Assembly: GCA_032207245.1 (NCBI GenBank)
Contig: CM063500.1
Location: 60,084,161 to 60,148,160, forward strand
Length of the DNA stretch: 64,000 bases
Reading direction: 5' to 3'
Source of the DNA: Pardosa pseudoannulata
Taxonomy: Eukaryota; Arthropoda; Arachnida; Araneae; Lycosidae
Shown here: positions 1 to 63,222 of the stretch, piece by piece
How positions within the stretch are numbered: the first letter of the stretch is position 1
How the letters are laid out: each line of letters starts with the position of its first letter
Made by a program: the position numbers and the translations under genes
The notes under the pieces: model-generated
Databases searched by the model: none
Told to the model about the DNA's origin: nothing
What the model saw: only the letters and a program-made list of their open reading frames with translations

Positions 1-378
1 CAAGCTTAACAAGATTTTAAAAAGACAAAATTACAAAAATGTGTCAAGAAACTTATACTAAATCTGTAGCAGATTGACTAATCTCTTCGAAAATATACTT
101 CTCTGTAACCCAGAAGCAAACAATAAATCACGAAAATAGTATTTTAAAATAGTATTGTAAAGTTTATATTGCTTAAATCTATAAAAAAGTGATAGCTTCA
201 GATAGGGTTACTAGGGTTTAAAATTATTGTTAATGGTATTTTAAATACTTGTGTAGAGGTGTAAAAAACCCTGAAATTTGGGAAGAAATCATTTTAACAA
301 TATTTGCATTTATTTTTTCAACAGTGGCTATTTAAGAACTAGCATATTATTTCTAAGAGATTTTTTTTTTACTTTTGG

Positions 379-380
<2 letters not shown>

Positions 381-417
<37 letters not shown>
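381..417. repeat. (AT)n microsatellite
   Basis: Uninterrupted AT dinucleotide run. Confidence 0.95.
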
Positions 418-419
<2 letters not shown>

Positions 420-736
420 AAATAATAGCAATGAGTATTTTAATGATTTTATAGTAGTACTTATGTAATTAATTACCCTGTTAGTCTTATCAAACACATA
501 ACGGGTTGCTTCAATTTTAATTGCTAATATAATAATTATATACATTATTTTTTATCATTATTTATTATGTAAATTGCTTTATGCTAAACTTTTTCCTCTT
601 CTTTTATAATATAAAAATAAATATCTTTAAATTTAAAATAACAGTTTATTATTTTTTGTAATGCATATATCATTTAAAGGTTTAATTAGATGACACTGTT
701 GCATTTTGTATCCAATTCCTATACGCACACATTATA

Positions 737-744
<8 letters not shown>

Positions 745-805
<61 letters not shown>

Positions 806-837
806 GGAGGGAGGGAGGGAGGGAGGGAGGGAGAGAG
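745..837. repeat. Compound (TA)n-(GA)n-(GGGA)n microsatellite
   Basis: TA repeats to 790 switch sharply to GA repeats and then GGGA repeats, giving a purine-only stretch of about 45 bases. Confidence 0.95.
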
Positions 838-1651
838 TTTCGTAACTTTACAGCTTATTGTCTAATATTTATGTAATAATAAAAATATTGGATATTTCTC
901 AAAGGAAAAATACACTCATTCTTTCATGCTAAAACTGATACCTTGCCAAATATAGTTAGTTAATCCCAATTATTCAATTTTTTTTTCATAGCATATAATT
1001 GTTAAATTTTGGGAAAATATCAACTTTTGATGTCTACCGCAAAGACAGAAAAAAAATGGTGGTTCTCATTGCATCATAGGAATTGGCGACTTCAAAATAC
1101 TTTAAAATTTCCTTCCCAAAAAACCCGGTTTTTCCCTGATTTAAACTGGATTTTTTCCACTGCTCACAACTCTACTCTTCCACAGCAAAAAAAAGTTTGA
1201 GATCTGATAGTTTTGTCTTTCACTTTACAGTGATGTAAGTGGAAAATAGTTCACCCATTTTACTTGCTTAGCAACATTTTCTCCTTCTCAGCAATGTAAT
1301 TGAACCTTAGGGAGATTTTTTTCCATTTTGGGTTATACACGGATTTTGAACTTTAGGTAAATTTTATAACAAGAAACTCACTCTCAGCTTTTATACGAAT
1401 AGACTTATATTCAAAAATAAATACAAGGTAATGGTAGAACATGTTAATCATTAGCTATTGAATTACTGCAATCTCATTTAAATTGCAGGTTATCTAATTT
1501 TTGTATTGTGTTTCATAATATTTTCAAGGATAAAAATACTGCTTTAAGGCTTTTTTCTTATTTAATGCTGTATAAACTTTTGTTTTAATTGCTAACTTGC
1601 AACTTATTTTTATCTTAAATGCAAATTTCTTATTACCATTTGTATTTACAG

Positions 1652-46432
<44,781 letters not shown>

Positions 46433-47512
46433 TTCGGGACTATAGCATATTACAAGTAACAATTTTATTAACAAGTAATATCTTTTTCCTTCTTATTTCG
46501 AAGAAAATGCTGGACTGCTACTAGTAAAATAAAATTTTATGCATAATAGTGTTCATTCTTTTAATTATGATTTATGTTATTAAGTGTATTTTAACTTTTA
46601 CAGAATTTTGAATAATTTTAAAGAAAACTAGAACTATCATAAAAGATATACTATTTTTAAAAAAAAATTTCCTGATACTTTTATTGAATGTCTTATCAAG
46701 CTATAAAATAACCAACCAGAAAAACAAACATGTTACCCATAAGATTTTTAAGGTTTATGTAATGCAAGAACTGTTGCTATTGATCACAAGACAGCTTCCT
46801 CAGTTCATCTGTAGAAACAAGATTGAATGGGATCTGACTTGGTTTCATTTAAAAAACAAACATTTCTTGGCAGGAGTTTTTATAATCAATAAAGTATCAG
46901 TTATCTTTCATAAAACTTATGTTAGTCTTTGAATGCAAACAGCATTTTACTATCAAAATATTTTTAAATAAAATTACATTTTTATGGTTATTTTTAACTC
47001 AGTCGTATGCAAACCAACATAAACAATCCTTTAAATGCCAGCTGCCCAGAAGTAGAAAAATTTCCTCTATAGGTAACATTGCTAATGTGAGTGCTATGGT
47101 CTGCTCATAAAGGTTAATAGATAATAAACATGGACAACAAATCTAATAACCTAAACACATTGACTGCTATATCACACATATTTGGGTGACAGCAGTTTCT
47201 GACCTACAAACTGTCAATGAAATTTCAGAAAATATATTCAATTAAAAAGGCTCTTAAAGCGTTTCAAATATTTTTTAAACTCCTATATTTTTCTTATACT
47301 TTTGATGGAGATTTAAAACAAAAACTGATTCATAATTTTAATAACATTTTAAAATTCTATGAAATTGAACGTTCAAATTTTTTATAGATTAGCATTCATT
47401 GTAGTTTCAATAATATGTAACTCCTCAAACTATCAGATTAAGGAGCTGCTTTCTTATGTCTTAACTGTAACATACACAAATAACAACAAAGACACAGGTA
47501 TATAATTTTTTT
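46433..47512. other. Convergent intergenic spacer
   Basis: About 1.1 kb between the stop of the ABCA-like gene (+) and the end of RPS15A (-). AT-rich, short frames only, nothing recognised. Confidence 0.6.
46528..46533 (+). terminator. Likely polyadenylation signal of the ABCA-like gene
   Basis: AATAAA lies 96 bases after the stop codon. It is the first clear hexamer downstream, but in such AT-rich DNA chance matches are common. Confidence 0.5.
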
Positions 47513-47518
47513 TTTATT
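47513..47518 (-). terminator. RPS15A polyadenylation signal
   Basis: AATAAA on the minus strand, 11 bases past the stop codon; very short 3' UTRs are typical of ribosomal protein mRNAs. Confidence 0.7.
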
Positions 47519-47528
47519 AACACATTAC

Positions 47529-53420
<5,892 letters not shown>

Positions 53421-53750
53421 TTAAATTATTTCAGAGTAAGTGTTATGTATCAAATTCACAAACTACACATTTTTAAGACAGAATACTAAGCAGTCAATGT
53501 CAGTTCCTACTCTAGCTTATTAATCCCTCCATCAGATGCACCTCTGGGACACCTCAGTTAAGGTATAATGGCATTCTTCAATAATTTGGTACTAATTACA
53601 GCTATCAAAAAGACATCACTGTCATGTAGGTATAGATACAAAAAAAAAAAGTTGATGCATGAAAATGAGTTTCTAGTAAGACTACAATAATAAAATTCAA
53701 ATTTCCATCCTGTGCTTGCTACATCAAGTACACCCAATAAAGGGTTAAGT

Positions 53751-54209
53751 CAGAGATGGACAAACTTTTTCAGCCGCGGGCCCATCAAAAGAAAATAAGT
53801 TTGGCAAACCAAGATAAATTTTTCTTAAGTTTTAAAAACAATATACAAGTACCTAACGGTTTAGTTACGTTAATAAGATGAATGAAATTGCGATTTCATT
53901 TTTAAGTTCCTTACACTGAGATTCGAAGTGAGATGTAAGATGCTAAATGCTTATCTGTCAATTTACTTCTGAAATTATTCTTTCTAGGATTCAAAGTTGA
54001 AAACAATTATTCACATATAAGAAGCAAATATACTGCTGATCTTCTGGGTGTGAGATAATAAATTTGGGATATATTTAAGCGAAGTAGAAAAAGAGATGGA
54101 TATATAATGTATAAATATATATCTCTTTTAATTTGCCTCAGACCGGCAATTTAAAACTATCCGTGGGCCTGATAAAACCTTCCAGCAGGACATAGTTTGC
54201 TCATCCCTG
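53751..54209. mobile_element. Non-autonomous hAT element (family C)
   Basis: Flanked by the perfect 8-bp duplication GGTTAAGT (53743-53750, 54210-54217). Ends CAGAGATGGACAAACT and AGTTTGCTCATCCCTG are inverted. 459 bp, no coding capacity. Lies in the presumed leader intron of RPS15A. Confidence 0.9.
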
Positions 54210-54217
54210 GGTTAAGT

Positions 54218-56060
54218 TATCTACACAATACCTATGTTAAATTTCAGTTTCACTACCCATTTATATGTTAGTCTAAACATATAACTTAATTTTCATGCTT
54301 CATTAATAACCACTTAATTAAGACTTGTAGAAAATCAATTACAACTCTTGAAAGATAACTTAAGTCACATCAATGTAATCTATTGTGAAAAAGTATCCAT
54401 TTATCAATGACACAACCACATCCATACATACATAACCACTTTTGCAATTAATAGCACAATTCAAATCATGAACTCGTACATACATACATTGAATTACCAT
54501 ATGGTTATATTTAATCTAAAATAAAATAAGGTTACATTTCATGGGTAAAATATATAACTAAACCAACTAGAACCCCCCAACCCCTGTATTTCTCTCCAGT
54601 CATTTGCAATTATCTGATACATTTAAAATAGTCCTTATTTTAAAATAATGAAATATTTGTTACTAATAACTAAAAAACTGAAAACTTTAACACATCTCTC
54701 AGCTTAGAGCGAAATTCAATTAACAAGACACTAAAATGTGTTAGAAATGAATGTGTTTAAAATATGATCGACCACCTGAATTAACTACTATCTGTACGCT
54801 TAAAATTTCATAACACAGAAGTAATTTTAACATCAATTTAGCAAAGGTTTAAGTACTAGATTAAGTATTATTCGTAAGTATCTCACAGACTTGAATGCAT
54901 TTATGTCTCCTAACACAAACTCGATCACCAAATATGCTGTTAGTGATCATAATGAAACAGTAAACAATCGTTATATCTAACAATAACAAACAAATCAAAT
55001 AATATTAAAACTGATCTACATACAATTAAAATATAGAAAATTATCTAAACATGTGAGACATTTGACAGAAAACACTATCTTAGATGCATTGTAAGACATC
55101 ACTTAAGATGCAGTGTTACACTTTAAAACAACGAAATAAGTAGTTAAAACAAAACAGTAAGAATGTAATATAATTAAGAAAACATATACATACACAAATA
55201 ACAGCCCAAATTAGAGATTAATTGAGATAAAGATACCACAATCTCAAGTTGACCAACTTTTCCCCGGACATTAATAATTGGACGTGAGTCGTGAGTTTCA
55301 GTTAAAAGATACAGTTTAAGAACACATATCATAGACAAACCATGGAGCACTGAATAGAATATTTGTAAAATTTGAAATAATGATGTGAAACTAAAAAATA
55401 ACATTATTTTTTAAACAAAAGAACGTTTCAAACATTTAATATATACGCATTATATAAAATTAAAAATTTCTGCAACAGCTGAGAAAAATAATCGAATACA
55501 TCCAGATCTTAGTCGAAAATTGAAATCTTAAAATTTATTTCCTTTTATTTATAATCTTACAAAATCCTTAAGGATTCTGTAAAATCGCTCTTTGGATTAA
55601 CTGGCTTTCAAGGGAAATAAGGGGAGGAGGAAGGGGATCTAGCTGAAAGTGAACCACTTCCCCTGAGTTTCCTCAGCTCGGTTCGAGATCAATGACTGAC
55701 TAATTTATAAGGAATTTCACTTTTTATAAAATAATAAATGTTTGACATCTTTTCCACAGTCGGAAACCACTACAACAATAACTATTAATCTCAAATTACA
55801 TTTTGTCAAAAAAAAAAAAAGTATTCATTCGAAAAAGCCATAAATAGAAAAGCATTAGCTATTTCATAGAGAACTTGTGCAATATTATCTTTTTTTTTTT
55901 TTTAAGTATTCAAACAAGCTCTTTTAAAAGCATAACTTCTTCAAGCATTTTTTCTCTGCCCCACTTCTCACAAACTCGTACTTAGAAAACTTACGACTGT
56001 TCCAGACTTTCCTTTCTGAATTGTTCTGAACTTCCTTTATGAATTGTTCCAAACTTTTAA
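54218..56060. other. Presumed RPS15A leader intron, no other feature
   Basis: AT-rich, with short frames only (for example 55174-55404 minus), none resembling a known protein. Confidence 0.4.
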
Positions 56061-56215
56061 AGCCGAATACTGGCTGCCCCGAGTAGAGGGCTGCATTCCA
56101 GTACTGAAGTACGTGGATTCGAATCTTACTACTAACTATTGACTAGGGTGTTCTTAGAAATTCGAAATTACCCTTTAAACTGTAGGTCCAGGTGCATAGC
56201 TCATCATCAACGAAA
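56060..56215 (+). mobile_element. Diverged SINE family 1 relative
   Basis: Shares ttccagtactgaagtacgtg, the B-box-like GGATTCGAATCTTACT and tttaaactgtaggtcc with family 1. Order is conserved but many bases differ. Confidence 0.55.
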
Positions 56216-56535
56216 ATAAAGCTTTTATATAAATAATTACACACTAAAATTTTCAAGATAAATCGACATTTTCAAATAGGTATTTCGAATGTTTAAAAAT
56301 TGGGGGTTTTCTCGTATATGAAGCATTCTTTGAGAACTTTGAGTACTTTGAGAAAATTATTATTAACCTTTTTACCCCTCTACTCTGAACTCCTAAGCTT
56401 TTGAATTCACACACCAGCAACAACCTGTATTTTGTGTATGTAGATAGGATAACTTAAATATACATTCAGCTGAATGAATTAAATTATGCGTGTGCATCTT
56501 ACACTAATTTTCTAAATTTCTATGGCATGTTACAC

Positions 56536-56560
56536 CAAATCTGTCAACCGGAAGAAGAAC
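56536..56560 (-). promoter_or_regulatory. Candidate 5'TOP leader exon of RPS15A
   Basis: On the minus strand the sequence GTTCTTCTTCCGGTTGACAG has a pyrimidine tract typical of ribosomal-protein transcription starts (CTTCTTCCGG). A possible donor (G|GTGTAA) follows at about 56535. It fits the need for a leader exon upstream of 53391, about 3.1 kb away. Another donor-like site lies at 55990. Inference only. Confidence 0.35.
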
Positions 56561-57119
56561 TGACAGTTGTTCTGAAATATTTTCGAATAGTAAGTCTCTC
56601 TCACTATTTGTATTATTTAAAGAATATACAAGTATATCTTGAAAAAAATTAGCTGGAAAGAATTTCTCTCTCAAATTTTGTTGAAAAATTGAATTTAATT
56701 AAAATTTAAATTATAAACAAAAAGTAATAAAGTTATTATTTCTTAGACTGAAGTGTCGTTTTTTCCTATAGACAATTGAGCTTCCAGAAAGCAAAGCAAC
56801 GGAGAATGGTGTGTCTAATCGCAGAATACGCAAAATTGGAGGTATCTGCAAGATAAAGGAGTTAATCAGAAGGAAATTCATCTCAGACTGCAAAGTGTTT
56901 ATTGGCCGTGCAATTTAACCCTTTCACGGGTCTTGGGAAGATTTCTTCGCACCTTAATGATCTTACTAAATATGCCTGCAGTAAACCTACTACAGATCTG
57001 CTAATAATCTGTATAGCATTAGCTCGTTAGATAATAGATTGCTATATCTCAATAAAAAGGAAGGTCCGTTCTACAAACATACAAGCAAAAAAGTTAAAGT
57101 TTCGGATTGTGTTTTCAAA

Positions 57120-57973
57120 TTTAGTTTCTAACAATAGGCGTTGTAGGAAATGTAGCACAAAGGACCAAGGAAAGAAGAACAAACACGTGTTTGAAAAATG
57201 TGATATACCATAGTGGATTGCAACAAGTATTGGTTGTGTCACCAGAATTCCATCTCTCTCTCTACGTAGTTTAAGACCTAAGTATAGTAAAGCGATTAAA
57301 TATGTTGGAATTTTATTCAACACCAAATTATCTTGGACGAGTCACCTCACTTCAATTAAAGAAAATTATCGTCTCTAAACTATCTAAAGTCCGTGACACT
57401 GATTGGGATATAAAAGAAAATACGATGAAAAACTTGTATCAAGCGGTCATTGAGAAATAAATTTTGTATTGAGCGGAAATCTGGTGGGACAGTACAAGTC
57501 GAATGTCCCGAAAGTTGTATTCCATTCAACGCATAGCACTTCTCAAGGTGACTAGATGGTATAGAGCAGTGTCGACAGAGGCCTAAGTTGGAGTACCGCC
57601 TGTGCACCTTACTTGTCAAGGTATCAACACAGTCTTTATGTTAAAATGTAAAAACACAATTTATTCTGATAGCACCACTATATCTTTTGACGATGTATGA
57701 CGATGTTTGACAGGAACCGATGACAATTCCCATTCTAACTACATGATATACACAGACGGCTCGAAAATCGATGGTTTAGTCGGATTTGCGGTTATAATCA
57801 TAGAAGATGGTGTTATCACAGAAGAAATCTGTAAAAGAATTAATAATACAGCTAAAGTTTACATGGCCATTTCTGAAGCAGTTGACATCACCATCGAATC
57901 AAAACATAAGTCTTTCTGCTCCGGTATACAGTTTCATCTCATGACTATTTCTGTAGGTTTTAGAGAATGGTAA
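57120..57973 (+). mobile_element. Non-LTR retrotransposon fragment (family 2), with RNase H
   Basis: The + strand, across frameshifts, reads KYVGILFNTKLSWTSHL and AEIWWDSTSRMSRKL with SIQRIALLKVTR. This is the reverse transcriptase thumb region of non-LTR elements. It is followed by IYTDGSKIDGLVGFAVII, the RNase H start (Asp in YTDGS). Different from family 1. Truncated and broken by stops. Confidence 0.8.
57707..57973 (+). pseudogene. RNase H domain fragment, LINE family 2
   Basis: Contains YTDGSKIDGLVGFAVI and the following KVYMAISEAV segment. The usual Glu of MAEI is read here as M-A-I-S-E, and the domain is cut before its end. Confidence 0.75.
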
Positions 57974-58581
57974 AATGCCTCTCTTGGAGGAATAAAATCA
58001 CTTCATTTTTACCTAAAAATAATAATTCGGTAATTCAAAAATCTTCATCATTATAACCACGTTAATTTTTAACCACATTTAACTTTTTGGTTACCATTAT
58101 AACTGACAAGTACCATATCATGTTCCTATCAAACACTGTTAATATTCTCTTGCATCTGTAAGACAGTTATAAAAAATATTTTTAAACAAGGCAAGGCAAG
58201 TGATGCAAAAGCTTTCAATTAAAAATAATTTTTTTCAGATTACAGTTATTTTCAGCTAACACTTTATCATTTTAATTACAAAGTTCCTTCGTAAAGATGG
58301 CATTCTAGGATTAAAGATTACCGTAAAGTTCAAACTCAATAGAAGAGAGCCGAGAACTTGAGAGCCTCTACAGCCGAGTTCTTAATACCACAAAGGAAGA
58401 ATTACAAGTCTATTTTTGTATTTTTTTCTTTTCAAAGCACTCACATGATGGAATAACAAAATCTCTCCCATGCTACCCCTTCTGGTTAGCCATATTAATT
58501 CACTGACAGAAATGAGGGCGGTAAATTACAGCTGCAACTCAATTTATATCAGTTGTCAACTCTCATTTCGACGTCCACCAT

Positions 58582-58886
58582 TCTTTAACCATTTGATATT
58601 CATATTGAAAACCTATTCATCTAATATGTTTTATAAACAGGACCCAACTGTGAATTTGTATCTTTTCAAAATGGGGCGTAACAATTCTACCTCTAAATAC
58701 GAACCTTAAACGACATAATTAGATAATTAAAATAACACAATTTTAAGTCACAAAATATCATGAATTATACACACTATTATCAGCAAATAGTAGATTGTTT
58801 TCCTACGTTTAACCATTTGATATTCCTATTGAAAACCTATTCATCTAATATGTTTTATAAACAGGACCCAACTGTGAATTTTCTCG
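58582..58886. repeat. Direct repeat of about 78 bp, copies 222 bp apart
   Basis: Copies at about 58586-58660 and 58808-58882 share tttaaccatttgatattc and gaaaacctattcatctaata and gttttataaacaggacccaa, almost without change. Spacer holds nothing recognised. Confidence 0.92.
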
Positions 58887-58889
58887 TCT

Positions 58890-59790
58890 AGATTTTGCTG
58901 CTTATAACCGCTCATTTACAGTGCTACGTGATGTGGTCGCTTTGTATTGCAGAACTGCATAGTCCTGTTCTTAAATGTTACAAAATTTGTATGAAATCTC
59001 GTTGGATTATTTTAATGAGATATGACTACAGTAAGATCATTCAATTAAACTTTAGAAAATTAAAATTTCTTCCTTACTTACTTACAAGTAGTTAAATCTA
59101 CAAAATATTAAATTCGAGCCAGAAGATTGACATAAAAATTAAAAATCAAAGTTTTTTCATGTCGAATTCAAAGCCTATAATAAAAAGCATTATTTCCCCT
59201 GACCTCCGTTTTCATTCCGTATATTCCAGGAAGGCTACAAGTGAACTCTTTAAAAAAATAACTAGGTGATTTGATATGGAAAAGTTACAACTGAGTGTAC
59301 CAATGAAGCATGAGATTGTATTTCACCACAGTCGATTAGCGTAACTGTAAATTAAATGCTGTACAGTTGTAATTGACCCTTAATTAGTCCTAATCGACTA
59401 TGATAAAACAGGTTTATGGTAAAGGAGATAATCTTCTAACTATAATCAACAATGGTGAATGAATTTGAAACCGTCTTTGGGTGTATTTGTAACTGATAAT
59501 GATTATAGAGTCCTTCTCGATTCATCCGTACTTTCTGTTGGTACATTTCTAGAATCTGCATAAATATCAATAAATGAATAGTTTTTGTTTATTAATTTAT
59601 AACAGAAAGATCATATTCATAAAAACCCAAACAATGTATACTCTTACATAAAAACAAGTATTAAACAAAAAATGTTAATAATTCGAAATTCTCTTTCAAG
59701 AATAATTTGTTGAGTTTGGAAAGCAGATTTTTAAAATCCGCATTAATTATTTTATTTGTGGTTTTAATTTATGTTAGTTAATGTGAAGAT
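58890..59790. other. Intergenic DNA without recognised feature
   Basis: Between the LINE/direct-repeat region and the SINE; stops in all frames. Confidence 0.5.
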
Positions 59791-59792
59791 AG

Positions 59793-60060
59793 AAGCCCAT
59801 TGTCGCTGGGGTAGCGCTTTACAATGGCAGAGGTCCGAGGTTCGATCCGCGGGCTGGGCAAGGTTGACTTAGCCTTTCGTCTCTTCAGTGGGTAGACAAA
59901 CTGAGGAAAAAGCATGCTTGGAAACTAAACACTGAGGTTTCACGTAAGGCTGACCACCTAACCGGAGCATATGCTTCACACCCCCTGGTCTCAGAAATGG
60001 AGATTTGCACTGTAGGCCTTGGCTTCTTAGGGAATCTTTTGCCGAGGAGTTTAGTTTTTT
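59793..60060 (+). mobile_element. tRNA-derived SINE family 2, full copy
   Basis: Flanked by the perfect 14-bp duplication TAATGTGAAGATAG (59779-59792, 60061-60074). Head has GGGGTAGCGCTTTACA (A-box area) and GAGGTTCGATCCGCGG (B-box). The body matches the minus copy at 16879-17179 (ctgggcaaggttgactta; gtgggtag). Tail ends in TTTAGTTTTTTT. Confidence 0.88.
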
Positions 60061-60778
60061 TAATGTGAAGATAGATCACTTTAACATACGTTAAATAATG
60101 TTTCACATTAATAATCAAGAATTTGACGGTGCAGCTGAAAATGTTATTTGCTTAATTGTTATATGTAATTATAAATAAGTACAACAAACAAAACATTTTA
60201 AATTTAAGATATTTAATTAATTAAGATTATGTTATTTGTGTTGAAAATGTTGTGATTTAAATTAATTTTCCCATACAAATGTTTGCAGTGTCTAGTCAAC
60301 CAACAGAAACATTAAACTCATTTGTGAAGTTGCGCTCACAAACCCTAAAGAGAGAGTGTGAGACAGAATATATAACATACATTTTTTAATACATTACCAA
60401 ACCTCAGTGATATATTTTGAAAAATTACTACATTTATGTATGATGCTACCACCTGTAAACACCTAATCTAATTCTCAGGAACACGGAAGTTTCGCTGATC
60501 ACTATCGCTATGTCACAACGCTATTTTATTTTTACATAACCACGGAATGTGTGATCAGTTTTGTATCATTACTTCTTCACAGTTCCAGTAATATAACTGC
60601 TTTCAAAATAGTCTGTGATTCGAGTTCCGAAATGTCGTCGGAGGTTGGAGTTTGTTTTGGGTTTATGTGCTAAAATTTTTGCTATGTTACTCTTTATTTC
60701 TAAGTTATTTGTCGCTTTTTGTGACAGTTACTGACATTAATTGTGAAGAATATTTATTTTTTAGCTACAGAATGGGCG

Positions 60779-60958
60779 ATGGCCACATTAAAAGTGCTTT
60801 CCATTTTATTTTGCCGAACGTACAGACTTTATTTTGTTATATTTGCTGCTATCCTAATACTTCAAATAATTTTAGCTCTTAGTTTTTATAAAATTCATAT
60901 TGATGATGGAACTGTTTTATTTGGTTATTCTTCATCAGGAAAGAAAAACAAATATAAG
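60779..60958 (+). CDS. Xylosyltransferase exon 1 (coding part)
   Basis: Encodes MATLKVLSILFCRTYRLYF and the transmembrane anchor, ending KKNKYK before donor gtgtga. Sixty codons, phase 0. Confidence 0.85.
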
Positions 60959-62832
60959 GTGTGATGTGTATTTTTTTTTATTGCATACTGTTATCTTTAT
61001 AATTAAACCAGGGTTCAGTAACGCTATCAATTATAGGTTTTAGAAAGTTATTCTAATTAAAATCTTTCAACTTGTATATAATTAAATTTATATATTTTAC
61101 TGTGCAGTTATTTCTTTTTCACTCAATTTGAAAACTTTTGTATTAAGTACTATAGAGAAGAAAGACAGAAAAGTTCTTTGTTGAATAATATTCTGTTCAA
61201 ATTGTTATTTAAATTAATTTTTTTTTTATAAAATTCATTTTAATATGCTGCACAAAAAATTGCTTGTGAAAGTAAATACATAAAATTTTTTAGGCTATTT
61301 TCTTGTTCTTTCCTATTTTGACTGAATAATAATATGCTTAGTTAACTTGTTCAGAAATTACTCAAGATACAAATTTGTTGAACCTTGAGTTATGGCACCT
61401 CTTTTAATAAAGTAAAAAGATTACTTGAAAGTTTTTCTGCTGTATTTAAAGATTCATTCTTATATCCTTTTCAGTACAATATTTAATTACTTGTACAGGG
61501 TTCCTGCGGTCCTTAAAAGTCCTTAAGAAATCCTTAATTTTAGCTTTCATTTTTAAGGGCCCTTAAAACTATTTAATTTTTGTCAAAGGTCCTTAAAAAC
61601 TCCTTAATTTTTAGAGTGGAACACGATCAATTTCTACATTGATGAGATCGCCATCTTCATGTGATTTCCTATCAGTTTTCGTACATAGCAGTTTTTTTCT
61701 TAGTTACTTATTTGACAAATAAATAATCTTTCGTATACTTAAAAGGTTTAAAGTCAGCTGCCCTTTCCTGATTTCAGTTACTTATGGAAGTTTAATTATC
61801 CTTGCATTCAATGTAATATAAAAGTCTAAAACATTCTTTTCCAGGCAACGTCCAGTATAATCAGTTAGTATATGCATATATATATATATATAACTCATAT
61901 ATATATACATATAATTTATATACATGAGTCATTTTTAAACCCTCAGAAAGTACTGTTTATAATATTGATTTTATTCACAATTTATTTTTAGTTTGATTAC
62001 TCAAAAAACTTTAGATGTACAATTTCAAAATTAGTTTTTGTCAAATAGATTTATCTTATAATAATTTTTAGGCATTTTTAAAAACATAATTCTGAAATAT
62101 TGTCGGGCATTTATTGAACATGCCTTGTCTGGTTCATAATCATTAAAATATGTTCCTCAAGAAATAGGGTTAATGCCGTTATGTCATGTATTTCAAGTAG
62201 GTCCTTATAAAAAGTTACTTTGGTTCTTAGAAAGTCCTTAATTTTTGTTCTGGAAAAAGAGCAAGAACCCTGTTGGAATATTCATATCTTTTCACTTATA
62301 AATTTTTTTGTCATAAATGGGAATTATATCTTATGTTTTCTAAGTTTTATGCATGAAATGTTACAGGATGAAACTAAAAAGCTGAAATTAAAAAATTCTC
62401 AAAGTGATTCTGCTGTTGATAAATATATATATGATTACTTTGGTGATGATGAAGATCGACAAGGTAATATGTGGGAGAAACTCCTTAAAGACAGCAGTAG
62501 CAGAAACATATCACCGAAAGATACTGAAAAGCAAAAATTTATCAATATTGTTGTACCAGCTGAAAAAGATCTGAAGAATCTTAAAGTAAATTCTGAATCA
62601 TCTAACAAAAATGCAGTTAATGGCTCTAAAAAGTACGATAAATTTGATGGAATACTAAATTTAGATGAATTAGATTTTCATCCGTGGTGCAATATAACTA
62701 CCAAAGAAGCTGTGTCTGCCATACACCGAGCAACAACACAAGCCTGCAAACATGAAATTGCTAATGTTACGTGCCTTATGCAACAGGGAATGCTTTATCC
62801 AAAGAGGTTACCTCGCTATTGTCCATTAAAAG
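60779..62832 (+). CDS. Peptide O-xylosyltransferase, N-terminal part (two exons, continues past window)
   Basis: Exons 60779-60958 and 62367-62832 give 215 residues, in phase. The protein opens with a short cytoplasmic head and a membrane anchor (about residues 17-36, YFVIFAAILILQIILALSFY), as in type II Golgi enzymes. It continues through a charged, low-complexity stem to the conserved block PWCNITTKEAVSAIHRATT ... CKHEIANVTC ... LPRYCPLKG (from about 165). This block, with its cysteines and EIANVxC, is diagnostic for animal XYLT1/2 and Drosophila oxt. Xylosyltransferase adds xylose from UDP-xylose to Ser of proteoglycan cores. The catalytic GT14 domain lies beyond the edge. ATG at 60779 is chosen for its strong context (GCGATGG); an in-frame ATG at 60743 is less likely, because an acceptor-like ttttttag lies between them. 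Confidence 0.92.
61496..62272 (+). mobile_element. hAT-like element (family B), longer copy
   Basis: Ends CAGGGTTCCTGCGGTCC and GAGCAAGAACCCTG. It shares inverted blocks with 52102-52548. 777 bp with no transposase frame. It lies in the first coding intron of the xylosyltransferase gene, ending 94 bases before exon 2. No clean 8-bp duplication seen. Confidence 0.75.
62367..62832 (+). CDS. Xylosyltransferase exon 2
   Basis: Acceptor gttacag, donor gtaaac. Begins DETKKLKLKN (phase 0) and ends in CPLK plus one base of a split Gly codon. The open frame upstream of DETKK is intron and hAT read-through. Confidence 0.93.
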
Positions 62833-63222
62833 GTAAACTCTACTAATGGATTTGTTTGATTGTTTCAATTTATTTATAATTAATATATTATATATTTTAA
62901 TAAGTCATTTTTTATATTTTATCCATACCTGTTATAAAGGTGTATTCTATTTAACTTTTTTAAAAAAATTTCTGTCAATATTAATATATTAAATTATTTA
63001 TTGGTTTATCTGTGATATATTTATATAGATACCTATGTAAATGTGATATAAGTTCACGAATTCAATTTATTTCTAGCTACAGTTTTTTTCTATTTTAGAT
63101 ATCAATTCAATCAAGGTTAAAGATTTATAGTAATAAAATATGACTATTTAGAGTTACACTTTACTTTTAAATAATAAATATGGTCTGTTTTTATTTGTTT
63201 AATTTGCATAATAAATAAAATA
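62833..63222. other. Intron 2 of the xylosyltransferase gene, start
   Basis: AT-rich, no further exon recognised before the transposon at 63223. Confidence 0.5.

Larger units (their letters stand above)
1..1651. other. Intron of the ABCA-like gene, no exon seen
   Basis: AT-rich DNA with two microsatellites (381-417 and 745-837). I looked for the missing Walker A exon of NBD1 and saw no GxxGxGK(S/T) translation; it must lie upstream of the window. Confidence 0.6.

Noticed and set aside
1009..1200. Open frame upstream of the first ABCA exon
   Set aside because: No splice-site support and no similarity to the ABCA segment expected there (Walker A); chance ORF in intron.
59793..59870. tRNA gene
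   Set aside because: Same reasoning: SINE family 2 head with a matching copy elsewhere and a 14-bp target duplication.
62220..62366. Longer N-terminus for xylosyltransferase exon 2
   Set aside because: Crosses the hAT end and the acceptor at 62366; the real exon starts at DETKK.
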